A stretch of DNA of 58,027 bases. Source: Flavobacteriaceae bacterium (GTDB lineage: Bacteria; Bacteroidota; Bacteroidia; Flavobacteriales; Flavobacteriaceae). A program made the translations under genes and the position numbers. The stretch is taken from contig JABDIV010000020.1 of the NCBI GenBank assembly GCA_013003555.1, positions 1 to 58,027 on the forward strand, in the 5' to 3' direction. Positions 25,838 through 36,014 of this stretch are shown here, one piece after another (the first letter of the stretch is position 1; each line of letters starts with the position of its first letter). The notes beneath the pieces were generated by a model. It was not told the origin of the DNA, made no database searches, and worked only from the letters and a program-made list of their open reading frames with translations.

Positions 25838-28288
25838 ATGAAGGTGTTAAAATTTGGAGGTACATCAGTTGGCTCTTCAAAAACTATTAAACAAGTAATT
25901 TCAATCCTTGAAGATTTATCACGAAAGGATGACCTCGCCGTGGTCGTCTCAGCCGTTGGAGGCATTACCGATAAACTCCTTAGTGCAGCTCATGCAGCTG
26001 TTGAAAAATCCAACTCATATAAAGACGAGTTCAAACTGATCAAATCGATTCATTTGGAGATTATCGATGGGTTAATTCCGGATAATAACAAGGCCGAAGT
26101 ATCGGAAGTTATCATGGCCAAACTCACTGGTCTCGAACAATTGCTCGACGGACTTTATTTGATAAACGAACTATCCCAGAAAACAACTGATAAACTCTTG
26201 AGCTTCGGAGAATTGATGTCCTCTTATATTATTTCGGAAGCTGTTAAAAACGCAAACTTATCGGTAAGCTTGAAGAATTCCCAGGAATTGATTGTTACTG
26301 ATGAACAACACACTCAAGCATCTGTTATTCAAGAAATTACCGATAATAATATCAAATCTTTTTTTAAGGGAAATCAAAGTAAAATAACAATTTTACCGGG
26401 ATTTATCTCACGATCTGAAAATGGTGAAATCACGACTCTCGGAAGAGGGGGTTCTGATTACACCGCAGCTTTAATTGCCGCCGCACTAAATGCTGAAGAA
26501 TTGCAAATATGGACGGATGTAAGCGGAATGTTTACCGCCAATCCTAAATTGGTAAAACAGGCCGTTCCAATTAGGTCCATCAGTTACCAGGAAGCGGTCG
26601 AGCTTTCCCATTTTGGAGCTAAGGTATTGTATCCGCCAACCGTTCAACCTGTTTTGGACAAAGACATTCCAATGGTCATTAAAAATACCATGGCACCCCA
26701 TGATGCCGGAACGCTTATTACCAAAAACCCGGAAAACGGATCGACCAATCCCGTGAAGGGAATCAGTCATATCGGTGATATCGCTCTTCTTACACTTCAG
26801 GGCAATGGTATGGTTGGAATCCCCGGATTTAGTAAGCGACTTTTTGAAACGCTTGCCCTGCATAAGATCAATATAATTCTGATAACCCAGGCTTCCTCCG
26901 AACATTCAATTTGCTTCGGTATAAAGGATTCGGATGCTTCCCTTGCCAAGAAGGCCATTGATACGACCTTTGAATTTGAGATCGCCTTACATAAAATTGA
27001 TCCTATTCTTGTAGAAACCGGGCTTTCGATAATCGCCATTGTTGGTGATAATATGAAAAATCATCGGGGCATCAGTGGAAAAATGTTCAGTTCTTTAGGT
27101 AAGAACAATGTTAATATTCGCGCCATAGCACAAGGTGCAAGTGAACGGAATATTTCAGCAGTTATCGATGCCAGGGATGTTAGTAAAGCCTTAAACACTC
27201 TACATGAGCGATTCTTTGAGGTGGAAACACGTCAAATTAACTTATTTATTACCGGTGTTGGTAATGTTGGTGAACGACTACTGGAGCAGATCAGGCAGCA
27301 GAAACCATATATTAAGGAACACCTTAAAGTGAATTTGAGGGTGATCGGGCTGTCGAATTCTCGCACTATGTTTTTCGATAAATCTGGCATCGATTTAAAA
27401 AAATGGACTCAGAAATTAGATCAGGGTCAGCCGGCTGATATCAATGAATTTTTTGATTCGGTTAAATCCATGAATCTGAGAAACTGCATTTTTGTGGATG
27501 TAACTGCCAATGATTCGGTCGCAGCCATTTATGCCAAATATCTCAAGGATAATATCGCCGTTGTTGCCTGCAATAAAATAGCCTGTTCAAGTGATTATAA
27601 TGTCTACTACGAATTAAAACGATTATCGCGAAAATTCAACACCCCGTTTCTGTTTGAAACCAATGTTGGCGCAGGACTTCCTGTGATTGACACCTTGAGT
27701 CACCTGATTACTTCAGGAGATGAGGTCCATTCTATTCATGCCGTGCTTTCCGGAAGTTTGAATTTCATTTTTAATAATTTTAACGACTCAACTCGCTTTC
27801 ATGACATTGTAAAACAAGCACAATTGGAAGGTTATACAGAACCCGATCCAAGGATTGATTTAAGCGGTATTGATGTTGCACGAAAAATTCTTATCCTGGC
27901 TCGTGAGAGCGGTAGTGTTTTGAACCTGGATGAAATTGAAACAGAATCATTTTTAACAACTAAAGCCCTTCAGGCTAAATCAGTCGAAGACTTCTTCGAT
28001 ACGTTAACAGAAGATGAAGATCATTACCAGAACTTATATCAATCGGCTAAGAACAAGGCATGCCAGCTAAAATTCGTTGCAGAATATAACGACGGAAAAG
28101 CAAAAGTCGGCTTACGAGAAATTCCGAAGGACCATCCTTTTTATAATCTGCAGGGAAAGGATAATATTGTGATGTTCTATACCAAGAGGTATCCGGAACA
28201 ACCCATGATAATTAAAGGTGCGGGAGCCGGTGCTGATGTTACGGCATCAGGCTTATTTGCAGACATAATAAGAGCTTCAAACAATTAA
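25838..28288 (+). CDS. thrA: Bifunctional aspartokinase / homoserine dehydrogenase
   Basis: An 816-residue fusion that catalyses the first and third steps from aspartate to threonine. The aspartokinase domain (about 1-290) opens with KFGGTSVGSS and contains TTLGRGGSDYTAA. ACT regulatory domains (about 315-460) follow, with the NNVNIRAIAQGASE motif. The homoserine dehydrogenase (about 465-816) has the Rossmann motif GVGNVGERLLEQ, ETNVGAGLPVI and the GAGAGADVTASGLFADI end. Feedback control by threonine is expected from the ACT domains. It is the first gene of a tight thrA-thrB-thrC operon. Confidence 0.97.
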   Translation: MKVLKFGGTSVGSSKTIKQVISILEDLSRKDDLAVVVSAVGGITDKLLSAAHAAVEKSNSYKDEFKLIKSIHLEIIDGLIPDNNKAEVSEVIMAKLTGLEQLLDGLYLINELSQKTTDKLLSFGELMSSYIISEAVKNANLSVSLKNSQELIVTDEQHTQASVIQEITDNNIKSFFKGNQSKITILPGFISRSENGEITTLGRGGSDYTAALIAAALNAEELQIWTDVSGMFTANPKLVKQAVPIRSISYQEAVELSHFGAKVLYPPTVQPVLDKDIPMVIKNTMAPHDAGTLITKNPENGSTNPVKGISHIGDIALLTLQGNGMVGIPGFSKRLFETLALHKINIILITQASSEHSICFGIKDSDASLAKKAIDTTFEFEIALHKIDPILVETGLSIIAIVGDNMKNHRGISGKMFSSLGKNNVNIRAIAQGASERNISAVIDARDVSKALNTLHERFFEVETRQINLFITGVGNVGERLLEQIRQQKPYIKEHLKVNLRVIGLSNSRTMFFDKSGIDLKKWTQKLDQGQPADINEFFDSVKSMNLRNCIFVDVTANDSVAAIYAKYLKDNIAVVACNKIACSSDYNVYYELKRLSRKFNTPFLFETNVGAGLPVIDTLSHLITSGDEVHSIHAVLSGSLNFIFNNFNDSTRFHDIVKQAQLEGYTEPDPRIDLSGIDVARKILILARESGSVLNLDEIETESFLTTKALQAKSVEDFFDTLTEDEDHYQNLYQSAKNKACQLKFVAEYNDGKAKVGLREIPKDHPFYNLQGKDNIVMFYTKRYPEQPMIIKGAGAGADVTASGLFADIIRASNN

Positions 28289-28291
28289 CCT

Positions 28292-29215
28292 ATGAATAAC
28301 AAAATACAAATTTTCGTTCCCGCTACGGTAGCAAATGTGGCCTGCGGGTTTGATGTACTCGGATTTTGCCTTGATCAGATTGGCGACGGCATGTTAATAA
28401 GACAAGTGGATACACCTGGCATTAGAATCACCAAAATTCAAGGCTGTGAACTGCCCTATGATATCGAAAGCAATGTAGCCGGCGTTAGTGCAAAGGCTAT
28501 GTACGATGCGTTGAAACCCAAATGTGGATTTGAAATCGAAATACATAAGGGGATCAAACCAGGCAGCGGTATTGGAAGCAGTGCCGCGAGTGCAGTTGGA
28601 AGCGTGTTCGGAATGAACGAATTATTAGGACGGCCGTATGATAAAAGGGAATTGACCGCATTCGCGATGAAAGGAGAAGCAGTAGCCAGTAAAAGTGAAC
28701 ATGCCGATAATCTTGCTCCCGCAATTTATGGTGGATTTACCATGGTACGTAACATACATCCACTCGATATCATACAGGTTCCAACACCTCGTGATTTATT
28801 CGCTACCATCATTTACCCGCAAATTGAGATTAAAACTTCTGAAGCACGTGCTATTTTACCGAAACAAATCCCTATAAAGGACGCAATTCAACAATGGGCA
28901 AATTTGGGAAGCCTGGTTCATGCCCTCCACACCAGCGACTATGAATTGATCCAGAGATCACTGATTGATATTATTGTTGAACCCCACCGAAAGCAGCTTA
29001 TCCCAAAATACGATCAAATCAAGGCTAGGGCCATGGAAGCCGGCGCGCTTGGCTGTTCAATTTCAGGTTCCGGACCTTCGATGTTCGCCCTGAGTAAAGG
29101 CGAGGCGACAGCGCAGCATGTAAAAGACCGTTTCGAGCAGGCATACGCTGATACCGATATCGAAAGTCAGACCTTTGTGTCTCGCATTAATACTCAAGGT
29201 ATAAAGATTTTATAA
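28292..29215 (+). CDS. thrB: Homoserine kinase
   Basis: A 307-residue GHMP-family kinase that phosphorylates homoserine. The ATP loop is seen as PGSGIGSSAASAVG near 90-103. An N-terminal PATVANVACGFDVLG motif and the GHMP C-terminal GCSISGSGPSMFAL are also present. It starts 3 bases after the thrA stop and ends 2 bases before thrC, so translation is probably coupled. Confidence 0.97.
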   Translation: MNNKIQIFVPATVANVACGFDVLGFCLDQIGDGMLIRQVDTPGIRITKIQGCELPYDIESNVAGVSAKAMYDALKPKCGFEIEIHKGIKPGSGIGSSAASAVGSVFGMNELLGRPYDKRELTAFAMKGEAVASKSEHADNLAPAIYGGFTMVRNIHPLDIIQVPTPRDLFATIIYPQIEIKTSEARAILPKQIPIKDAIQQWANLGSLVHALHTSDYELIQRSLIDIIVEPHRKQLIPKYDQIKARAMEAGALGCSISGSGPSMFALSKGEATAQHVKDRFEQAYADTDIESQTFVSRINTQGIKIL

Positions 29216-29217
29216 GT

Positions 29218-30519
29218 ATGATGTATCACTCCTTAAATCATAAAGCCCGGACATCATCATTTAAAAATGCTGTAATCAAAGGATTGGCTCCTGATCGCGG
29301 ACTTTATTTTCCAGATCGAATCACCCCCTTACCCGATCGGTTTTTTAGGGAAATTGATAAAATGAGTAATGCAGAAATCGCTTATGAAGCCATTCGACAG
29401 TTTATCGAACCTGAGATTGATCCTGATTCTCTTTATCGCATTGTAGAAGAGACTTTGTCCTTCAATTTTCCTGTAAAAACATTTAATGACAACCTATCTG
29501 TTCTGGAATTATTTCATGGGCCGACAATGGCCTTTAAAGATGTTGGTGCACGATTTATGGCCCGCTGTTTAGGCTACTTCAATAAAAATAATCCGGAAAC
29601 CATAACTGTTCTTGTAGCAACTTCGGGTGATACCGGCGGTGCTGTGGCCCATGGTTTTTTAGGAGTAAAGGGTGTTAATGTTGTCATCCTTTATCCTGAT
29701 GGCAAGGTGAGTGACATCCAGGAACGGCAATTGACAACACTCGGACAAAATATCACGGCTTTAAAAGTGGATGGGGTTTTTGATGATTGCCAGGATATGG
29801 TAAAGCAGGCTTTTCTCGACTTGAAATTGACGGACACCATGCAGCTTACTTCAGCAAATTCGATCAATGTTGCCCGCTGGCTTCCACAGATGTTCTACTT
29901 TTTATTTGCTTATAAAAAACTTTATCGTCAATATGATGAGATTGTATTTTCAGTTCCTAGCGGGAACTTTGGAAATATATGTGCAGCCATGATGGCCCAG
30001 CAAATGGGCTTGCCCGTCAGACCTTTTATCGCTTCAAATAACGAAAATCGAGTGGTTACAGATTTTCTTCAGTCTAACATATACGAACCAAAGCCTTCAA
30101 TCCAAACGATTAGTAATGCCATGGATGTGGGTAACCCGAGCAATTTTGTTCGCATTCAGAATATCTATCATAATGACATTGATATATTGAGGCGAAATCT
30201 TGTGTCATATAGTTATACCGACGACCAAACACGAACCGCTATGAAAGAGCTTTATGAATCATTCGATTATATTGCTGATCCTCATGGCGCTGTTGGCTAT
30301 CTCGGAGCCATGGATTATTTAAAAGATCATCCTGAGACTCATTGTGTATTTCTGGAAACGGCACACCCGACAAAATTCCTCGATGTCGTAGAGAGCACAA
30401 TTGAAAAAACAGTTGAACTGCCCGATCAGATAAAGTCCATAATGGGTAAACCCAAATCGGCAATCGCTATTAAGTCCTATTCTGAATTAAAAGATTTCCT
30501 TTTAAGTAAAACAGATTAA
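29218..30519 (+). CDS. threonine synthase thrC: Threonine synthase
   Basis: A 433-residue PLP enzyme that converts phosphohomoserine to threonine. The PLP lysine lies in the motif HGPTMAFKDVGARF near 100-113, and a phosphate loop ATSGDTGGAVAHG is near 138-150. A second glycine-rich motif, VPSGNFGNICAA, is near 246-257. It is of the shorter, bacterial type (fold type II, class with an N-terminal YHSLNHKA). It is the last gene of thrABC. No strong terminator follows in the 52 bases before the convergent peptidase gene. Confidence 0.96.
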   Translation: MMYHSLNHKARTSSFKNAVIKGLAPDRGLYFPDRITPLPDRFFREIDKMSNAEIAYEAIRQFIEPEIDPDSLYRIVEETLSFNFPVKTFNDNLSVLELFHGPTMAFKDVGARFMARCLGYFNKNNPETITVLVATSGDTGGAVAHGFLGVKGVNVVILYPDGKVSDIQERQLTTLGQNITALKVDGVFDDCQDMVKQAFLDLKLTDTMQLTSANSINVARWLPQMFYFLFAYKKLYRQYDEIVFSVPSGNFGNICAAMMAQQMGLPVRPFIASNNENRVVTDFLQSNIYEPKPSIQTISNAMDVGNPSNFVRIQNIYHNDIDILRRNLVSYSYTDDQTRTAMKELYESFDYIADPHGAVGYLGAMDYLKDHPETHCVFLETAHPTKFLDVVESTIEKTVELPDQIKSIMGKPKSAIAIKSYSELKDFLLSKTD

Positions 30520-30571
30520 GCGCTATTACAAATTCGAATTGTTTAAATTCTTTACTGAAATAACCCGGTTG

Positions 30572-32056
30572 TCAGTCTAATTTGGGTAGCTTGAAATCAT
30601 CAAGGGCACTTTTTCTTTTCATCATGGCCTCGATGGCTTCAGAGGTTCTCGGCGCTTCTGCTGAAAGGTTTACCGGTCCGTTTTCGGTAATTAGAATATC
30701 ATCTTCAATCCTTACGGCGATACCATGCCATTTTTCGTCGCACGGACTTCCTTTTGGAATATAAATACCCGGTTCAACTGTTATGACCATATTGGGTTGA
30801 TGCGCAGCATAAAGTCCGGCATCATGAACATCAAGACCGATATAGTGTGACGTGCCATGCGGAAAATATTGTCGGGCATCTTTTTCATCCTTCGCAATTC
30901 CGAGTTCAACCAAGCCCTTAACGATTACACGTCTGGCCTCCTTATCGGTATCATTGAACGGACGACCAACGCGCGCGGCATTAATCCCGGCTTCCTGAGC
31001 CAGATATACGAGATCGTAAATGGCCTTTTGTTCTCTGCTGAACGTTCCATCTGCCGGAATGGTCCGGGTGACGTCGGCCGTGTAGCCATGATATTCAGCA
31101 CCGAGATCCATCAGCACCAATTCATCGTTGACCGTCATTTTATTATTCTCCATATAATGCAATACACAACCATTGTTCCCTGCTCCTACTATAGAAGGAT
31201 ACCCTTCATATTCGCTTCCATACTTTTTATATACATATTCATGGATACCTTGAATTTCGGTCTCCGACATATTCGGCTTCATGGCTTTCATAACCTCAAT
31301 CTGACCCTGAGCTGAAATGCGAACAGCCTTTTTCAATAACGACATTTCCTTGGGGGTTTTGATCTGACGCAATTCTGCCATGACACGCCTGATACTTTTA
31401 GTATTGGTATTAACCGATTTCTCCCCTATCGATTTTCCTTTTTTCAATTCGACATCCAATGCGCTGTCTTCCGAAGAAATCGAAGCTGAGGTCGTAGTGA
31501 CCCGACTTTTAAAATTTTGGATGATGCTGTAGAGATCGGCCCTGTTATAGCGCTGTTTCCTTACATCCTCAACAATGGGTTTATGCCAGACCTCATCGAA
31601 CTCTGCGAAATTAAAATCATTTTTGAGAAAATCGGCTCCGTTAAAGGCTTGTTTAAAACCGAGTTTGCCACGCGCTCCTTCTGGTCCGAGCCGATACCCG
31701 GTCCATTGCTCCATCCTTGGGTTCCTCCTCTGAACATAAAGTTGCTCATAAAAGTTTTCACCTGATTCGTTTTTTTGTTCTTCGGAATAAATGATGAGTG
31801 CCGCATGAGGTTCACGTAATCCCGTTAAATAATAAAAATCAGGATCCTGATGATAGACATAATCGACATCATTCGATCGATTTCGAACAGGGTTAGCAAA
31901 GAATACAGCTACAGTGTTTTTAGGCATTTTTTCTCGGAAGGCCGCCCGTCGTTCCTTATGGAATTCGGAGTCAAGAAAATCGGTCGGTGTATTCTCCTGC
32001 GACCACGCAAGACCAATACTGGTCAAGAATAAAATAATAATTAGTCTAAGCTTCAT
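30572..32056 (-). CDS. Secreted Xaa-Pro aminopeptidase (aminopeptidase P, M24B)
   Basis: A 494-residue metallopeptidase with an N-terminal signal peptide (about 1-19, ending AWSQ), so it is exported. The N-terminal aminopeptidase-P domain spans about 30-190. The pita-bread catalytic domain holds the five metal ligands in order: Asp in VLMDLGAEY, Asp in GYTADVTRT, His in FPHGTSHYIGLDVHD, Glu in ITVEPGIYIP and Glu in AVRIEDDI. It removes N-terminal residues preceding proline. The signal peptide suggests peptide digestion in the periplasm. Confidence 0.94.
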   Translation of the reverse strand: MKLRLIIILFLTSIGLAWSQENTPTDFLDSEFHKERRAAFREKMPKNTVAVFFANPVRNRSNDVDYVYHQDPDFYYLTGLREPHAALIIYSEEQKNESGENFYEQLYVQRRNPRMEQWTGYRLGPEGARGKLGFKQAFNGADFLKNDFNFAEFDEVWHKPIVEDVRKQRYNRADLYSIIQNFKSRVTTTSASISSEDSALDVELKKGKSIGEKSVNTNTKSIRRVMAELRQIKTPKEMSLLKKAVRISAQGQIEVMKAMKPNMSETEIQGIHEYVYKKYGSEYEGYPSIVGAGNNGCVLHYMENNKMTVNDELVLMDLGAEYHGYTADVTRTIPADGTFSREQKAIYDLVYLAQEAGINAARVGRPFNDTDKEARRVIVKGLVELGIAKDEKDARQYFPHGTSHYIGLDVHDAGLYAAHQPNMVITVEPGIYIPKGSPCDEKWHGIAVRIEDDILITENGPVNLSAEAPRTSEAIEAMMKRKSALDDFKLPKLD

Positions 32057-32187
32057 GGAACCTGATTTATGATGTGAAAATTAAGCATTTTAGGATAGAT
32101 GAATCCGATTTTTAACACAAGTTTTATAATCCGATAACGTCAAAATTTATGTAGTTTTGCTTGATAAATTTTGAATATAACGATTCC

Positions 32188-33270
32188 ATGAAAAATACGG
32201 CTTTGACCTCAACACATATTGCGCTAGGGGCCAAAATGGTGCCTTTTGCCGGTTATAACATGCCTGTTCAATATGAAGGTGTAACCATCGAACATCAAAC
32301 GGTACGAGCGGCGGTTGGTGTTTTTGACGTTTCGCATATGGGTGAATTCCTAATCGAAGGGCCTAATGCGCTTGCTCTTATTCAGAAGGTATCCAGCAAT
32401 GACGCAAGCAAGTTGACCGTTGGTAAAGCCCAGTATAGCTGTTTACCTAACGAAACCGGAGGAATTGTAGACGATATGATAATTTATCGGGTAAAAGAAG
32501 AAACCTATTTACTCGTTGTCAATGCCAGCAATATTGAAAAGGATTGGAAATGGATCGAATCGCATAACGACGTAAATGCTGAAATGCGCGACATTTCCGA
32601 GGGATATTCGTTGCTTGCCATTCAAGGTCCGAAAGCCGTCGAAGCTATGCAATCACTAACAAGCCATGACCTCAGTCAAATTAAATTTTACAATTTCATC
32701 GTTGGTGATTTTGCCGGGATTGAGCACGTCATTATTTCGGCAACGGGTTATACCGGAAGTGGAGGCTTTGAGATTTATTGCAAAAACAGTGAAGTAAAGC
32801 AGGTTTGGGACAAGGTTTTTGAGGCTGGAGCGGCATATGGTATTAAACCTATCGGCCTGGCTGCTCGTGATACCTTGCGACTTGAAATGGGCTATTGTTT
32901 ATACGGTAATGATATCGATGATACTACCTCTCCTATCGAAGCCGGATTAGGCTGGATTTGTAAGTTCAATAAGCCATTTATAAACAGTGAAGCGCTTGAA
33001 GATGAAAAGCGGCATACGTCCAAGCGACGTTTGGTCGGATTTGAATTAGATGAACGAGGCATCCCAAGACAAGGATACGATATCGTTGATTCCCATGGTG
33101 AGATTATCGGGCGGGTGACATCAGGTACGATGTCTCCTTCACTAGAGAAAGGCATTGGGATGGGTTATGTACCGAGTGTATTTGCTGATCCCGGAAGCAA
33201 GATCTTTATCCAGATTAGGAAAAAGAGAATACCGGCAACGATTGTTAAATTTCCCTTTTATAAAGGCTGA
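32188..33270 (+). CDS. gcvT: Aminomethyltransferase (glycine cleavage T protein)
   Basis: A 360-residue T protein that passes the methylene group of glycine to tetrahydrofolate. It begins [20 protein letters not shown] and carries the folate-site residues in [20 protein letters not shown] and the C-terminal barrel with [19 protein letters not shown]. The in-frame TTG at 32161 would add nine non-conserved residues, and a TAGTTTTG box at 32152-32159 makes that start unlikely. gcvP and gcvH are not here, as is common in Flavobacteriia. The epimerase gene follows closely. Confidence 0.95.
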   Translation: MKNTALTSTHIALGAKMVPFAGYNMPVQYEGVTIEHQTVRAAVGVFDVSHMGEFLIEGPNALALIQKVSSNDASKLTVGKAQYSCLPNETGGIVDDMIIYRVKEETYLLVVNASNIEKDWKWIESHNDVNAEMRDISEGYSLLAIQGPKAVEAMQSLTSHDLSQIKFYNFIVGDFAGIEHVIISATGYTGSGGFEIYCKNSEVKQVWDKVFEAGAAYGIKPIGLAARDTLRLEMGYCLYGNDIDDTTSPIEAGLGWICKFNKPFINSEALEDEKRHTSKRRLVGFELDERGIPRQGYDIVDSHGEIIGRVTSGTMSPSLEKGIGMGYVPSVFADPGSKIFIQIRKKRIPATIVKFPFYKG

Positions 33271-33296
33271 TGGTTCAATAGCCCCATTTGAAAACC

Positions 33297-34127
33297 ATGC
33301 TTAGAAAAAACCGTAAACATAATGTCTTAATCCTTGGAGCAAGTGGATTCCTGGGCAATGCGATTTATAAAGAACTTTGTTCTTATTATAATACCTTCGG
33401 TACATATTGTCGTAATAACAAGGAATTTGAACGCAATAAACATTTTTTTCAATACAAAGTCGAAGAAGATGATATATTCGAAATTCTTAATGCCGTCAAG
33501 CCCACTATTATCATCTCGGCATTGCGGGGTGATTTTGCCGCACAGATCACGGCTCACATACATTTGGTAGAATATGCTTCAGACCACAAAAGTCGTTTGA
33601 TTTATTTGTCCTCTGCAAATGTTTTTGACGCATATAGCAAATATCCGAGCTATGAGATGGATACTACTTTGAGCAACAGTATTTATGGACATTTAAAAAT
33701 CAAGATTGAAAATATTCTGAACAGCTTGCCGAAACGTAAAGTGGCCATTCTGCGATTACCGATGGTTTTCGGTTCCGGGTCACCGCGTATCCGGGAAATA
33801 AAGGAACTTCTAAGCTTGAATGAACCTATAGAGATCTTTCCGAATTTAATTATGAATGTCACCACCGATTCCCGGGTAACGCAGCAAATACATTATATAA
33901 TAAACCGAAACAAATATGGTGTTTTTCACCTTGGAAGCAGGGATCTTGTTCACCATGACGATTTCGTGAAAGACGTTATCGAATTGCTCGGACACAACAA
34001 ACCAAAATTTAAATTGGTTTATACGACTAATGATGATCGCTACCTTGCGGTGCTTCCTAAAAGTAACCTCTTGCCCAAGCATCTGCAATTGTACAGCCAG
34101 GAAGTCCTTGAGGATCTCGAAAAATAA
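33297..34127 (+). CDS. NAD-dependent epimerase/dehydratase-like (RmlD-type) protein
   Basis: A 276-residue short-chain dehydrogenase-like protein. The Rossmann motif LILGASGFLG lies at the N terminus, and a YxxxK catalytic pair is seen as SIYGHLKIK, with the serine-rich strand IYLSSANVF before it. This pattern fits sugar-nucleotide reductases and epimerases such as RmlD, but substrate residues cannot be assigned. The TTG at 33288 is in frame three codons earlier, and I prefer the ATG at 33297. It lies 26 bases after gcvT with no terminator, so cotranscription is likely. Confidence 0.82.
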   Translation: MLRKNRKHNVLILGASGFLGNAIYKELCSYYNTFGTYCRNNKEFERNKHFFQYKVEEDDIFEILNAVKPTIIISALRGDFAAQITAHIHLVEYASDHKSRLIYLSSANVFDAYSKYPSYEMDTTLSNSIYGHLKIKIENILNSLPKRKVAILRLPMVFGSGSPRIREIKELLSLNEPIEIFPNLIMNVTTDSRVTQQIHYIINRNKYGVFHLGSRDLVHHDDFVKDVIELLGHNKPKFKLVYTTNDDRYLAVLPKSNLLPKHLQLYSQEVLEDLEK

Positions 34128-34198
34128 CATTTTCAACATGAATTTTCGTATTTTTAATTCACTATCGAATAACATTTGTTGATATAAAATAAAAACCA

Positions 34199-34489
34199 AT
34201 GTCAAAACTATCAGACGACCTAATTGAAAAGAAACTACTACGCTTCCCGGAATGGGATTATTTTGATAATGCGATACACGCAGAATTCGAATTCGAAAGC
34301 TTTAAGGACTGCTTTAGTGCCATGAGCCGCATCGCTTTTGAATGCGAAGCTTTGAATCATCATCCAAACTGGACTAATATTTACAATGTGCTTACCATAT
34401 CGTTATCAACCCATGACGCCGACGGTGTCACCCATAAAGATTTCCGGTTGGCAGAAGCCATTGAGTCTATTGTTGAACCGATAGAATAA
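34199..34489 (+). CDS. 4a-hydroxytetrahydrobiopterin (pterin carbinolamine) dehydratase
   Basis: A 96-residue protein of the PCD/DCoH family. The active-site signature is complete: EALNHHPNWTNIYNVLTISL followed by STHDADG and THKD, with the three catalytic histidines. It dehydrates the 4a-carbinolamine formed by pterin-dependent hydroxylases. Phenylalanine hydroxylase is not in the window, so its partner is encoded elsewhere or the enzyme serves molybdopterin-related chemistry. Length and start are typical. Confidence 0.93.
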   Translation: MSKLSDDLIEKKLLRFPEWDYFDNAIHAEFEFESFKDCFSAMSRIAFECEALNHHPNWTNIYNVLTISLSTHDADGVTHKDFRLAEAIESIVEPIE

Positions 34490-34490
34490 T

Positions 34491-34520
34491 TTGCTTTTGA
34501 TGCCTGCATTGTTAAATTTG
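34491..34520 (+). promoter_or_regulatory. Predicted promoter for yebC
   Basis: TTG at 34491-34493, 19 bases, then TAAATTTG at 34513-34520. It begins right after the pterin dehydratase stop and would let yebC be expressed apart from the gcvT group. Confidence 0.65.
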
Positions 34521-34540
34521 CTGTTCGAATAGTTTAGCTT

Positions 34541-35260
34541 ATGGGAAGAGCATTTGAATTTAGGAAAACGCGAAAATTAAAGCGTTGGTCGGCGATGAGC
34601 AAGGCCTTTACCCGCATTGGAAAGGACATTGTGATTGCGGTTAAAGACGGTGGACCTGATCCTGCGAGCAACTCAAAATTGCGGGCGGTAATTCAGAATG
34701 CGAAATCGGTCAACATGCCCAAAGACAATATCGAACGTGCCATAAAGCGGGCCTCCGATAAAAGCCAGGGCGATATTAAAGAAGTTCTTTTTGAAGGTTA
34801 TGGTCCACATGGCATTGCAGTACTTGTTGAGACTGCAACCGATAATAACACCCGAACAGTAGCGAATATTCGCAGTTACTTCAATAAGTGTAATGGTAGT
34901 TTGGGCACTTCGGGCTCTGTCTCCTTTATGTTCGATCATACGTGTAATTTCAGAATACCTAGCGAAGGTCTTGATCCGGAAGAGATCGAGCTTGAACTGA
35001 TAGATTTTGGAGCCGAGGAGGTCTTTGTTGATGATGATGGTTTGCTCATCTATGCCCCTTTTGAAAGCTTTGGTGCCATACAGTCAGAATTGGAACGTCG
35101 TGACATCGAAATCTTGTCCTCCGGATTTGAACGTATCCCTCAGGTAACTAAAACACTTTCAGCTGAAGAAATTGCCGATGTGGAGAAACTCCTGGAAAAA
35201 ATCGAAGAAGATGATGACGTACAAAACGTCTACCATACAATGAACGAAGGAACTGAATAG
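34541..35260 (+). CDS. YebC/PmpR (TACO1) family protein
   Basis: A 239-residue member of the YebC family. The N-terminal GRAFEFRKTRKLKRWSAMSK and the conserved NMPKDNIERAIKRAS block are clear, and VETATDNNTRTVANIR matches the second domain. Family members have been described as transcriptional regulators and, more recently, as helpers of translation through proline-rich stretches. I would not choose between these from sequence. It follows its own predicted promoter and is convergent with the methyltransferase gene (1-base gap). Confidence 0.93.
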   Translation: MGRAFEFRKTRKLKRWSAMSKAFTRIGKDIVIAVKDGGPDPASNSKLRAVIQNAKSVNMPKDNIERAIKRASDKSQGDIKEVLFEGYGPHGIAVLVETATDNNTRTVANIRSYFNKCNGSLGTSGSVSFMFDHTCNFRIPSEGLDPEEIELELIDFGAEEVFVDDDGLLIYAPFESFGAIQSELERRDIEILSSGFERIPQVTKTLSAEEIADVEKLLEKIEEDDDVQNVYHTMNEGTE

Positions 35261-35261
35261 G

Positions 35262-36014
35262 TTATTTTTTTATAAGACCGATATAATTTGATCCTGTCTT
35301 TACGATAAGAGGATCGCGTTTTACACTATCACAAAAGTCTTTAAATGCATGGTTATTCTGGATATTTGCACTCATTATATAGCCACCCATTCTTAAATTC
35401 AGCCAGACCATCCTCGCCGCATTCATCTTGCCGTCATAACTAACATCGGAATCGTAATGGAAGAAATCGATCAATCCGCATTCATTTAAGGCAATAGGCA
35501 GGCCTGAAATATCAGGCTTTCTAATTAGGGTCCATTTATCATGCAAATCGTCCGGGAGTATACAACCAACATAGCTCTCATTACCTAAATTCGGATATGG
35601 CATATCAATACTCCACAAGTGAGCTTTATGGTTTTTATTTATGCCCAGAAGTATTGCCAATGAACTCCAGCCATAGGCCACTCCCGTCTCAATAATAAAC
35701 TTTGGACGCAATTCCTTTATCAAACTATACAGGATATCTGGCGCCACACCTTTATCCATGTCAAACGGGCAATCAAGTTCTTTTGACCGGGCGTATTCAT
35801 AATAACTTGGATAATCAGATTTGATTTGATGTTTTTTTATGCCAAGCGCCTTTAAAAATTCATGGGTGCTTATGGCTTGCGATTTACACCATGATACGGA
35901 TTGAGTATCCATGTGTTTATTATGCTTGTTTTTTAGCATAAATAACATCTGATTGAAGTATCCCTTTCTGAAAAACCAGAAACCGTATTTTACTTTCGCA
36001 CTGAGGGTCGACAT
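35262..36014 (-). CDS. Class I SAM-dependent methyltransferase (CmcI/Methyltransf_24-like)
   Basis: A 250-residue protein. The SAM-binding motif is IIETGVAYGWSSLAILLG near 112-129. The acidic strand-2 end is HLWSIDMPYP, and FFHYDSDVSYDGKM fits the metal-binding D.D of small-molecule O-methyltransferases and cephalosporin hydroxylase-like proteins. The substrate is unknown. Basic residues and no signal peptide suggest a cytoplasmic protein. The gene is single, and its 408-base upstream spacer contains the minus-strand terminator described below. Confidence 0.75.
   Translation of the reverse strand: MSTLSAKVKYGFWFFRKGYFNQMLFMLKNKHNKHMDTQSVSWCKSQAISTHEFLKALGIKKHQIKSDYPSYYEYARSKELDCPFDMDKGVAPDILYSLIKELRPKFIIETGVAYGWSSLAILLGINKNHKAHLWSIDMPYPNLGNESYVGCILPDDLHDKWTLIRKPDISGLPIALNECGLIDFFHYDSDVSYDGKMNAARMVWLNLRMGGYIMSANIQNNHAFKDFCDSVKRDPLIVKTGSNYIGLIKK

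Noticed and set aside
30857..31315. 152-codon plus-strand ORF
   Set aside because: It is antisense to the conserved catalytic domain of aminopeptidase P.
32057..32187. Glycine riboswitch upstream of gcvT
   Set aside because: The spacer is too short, and I see no paired aptamer-like domains, only a TAGTTTTG promoter box.
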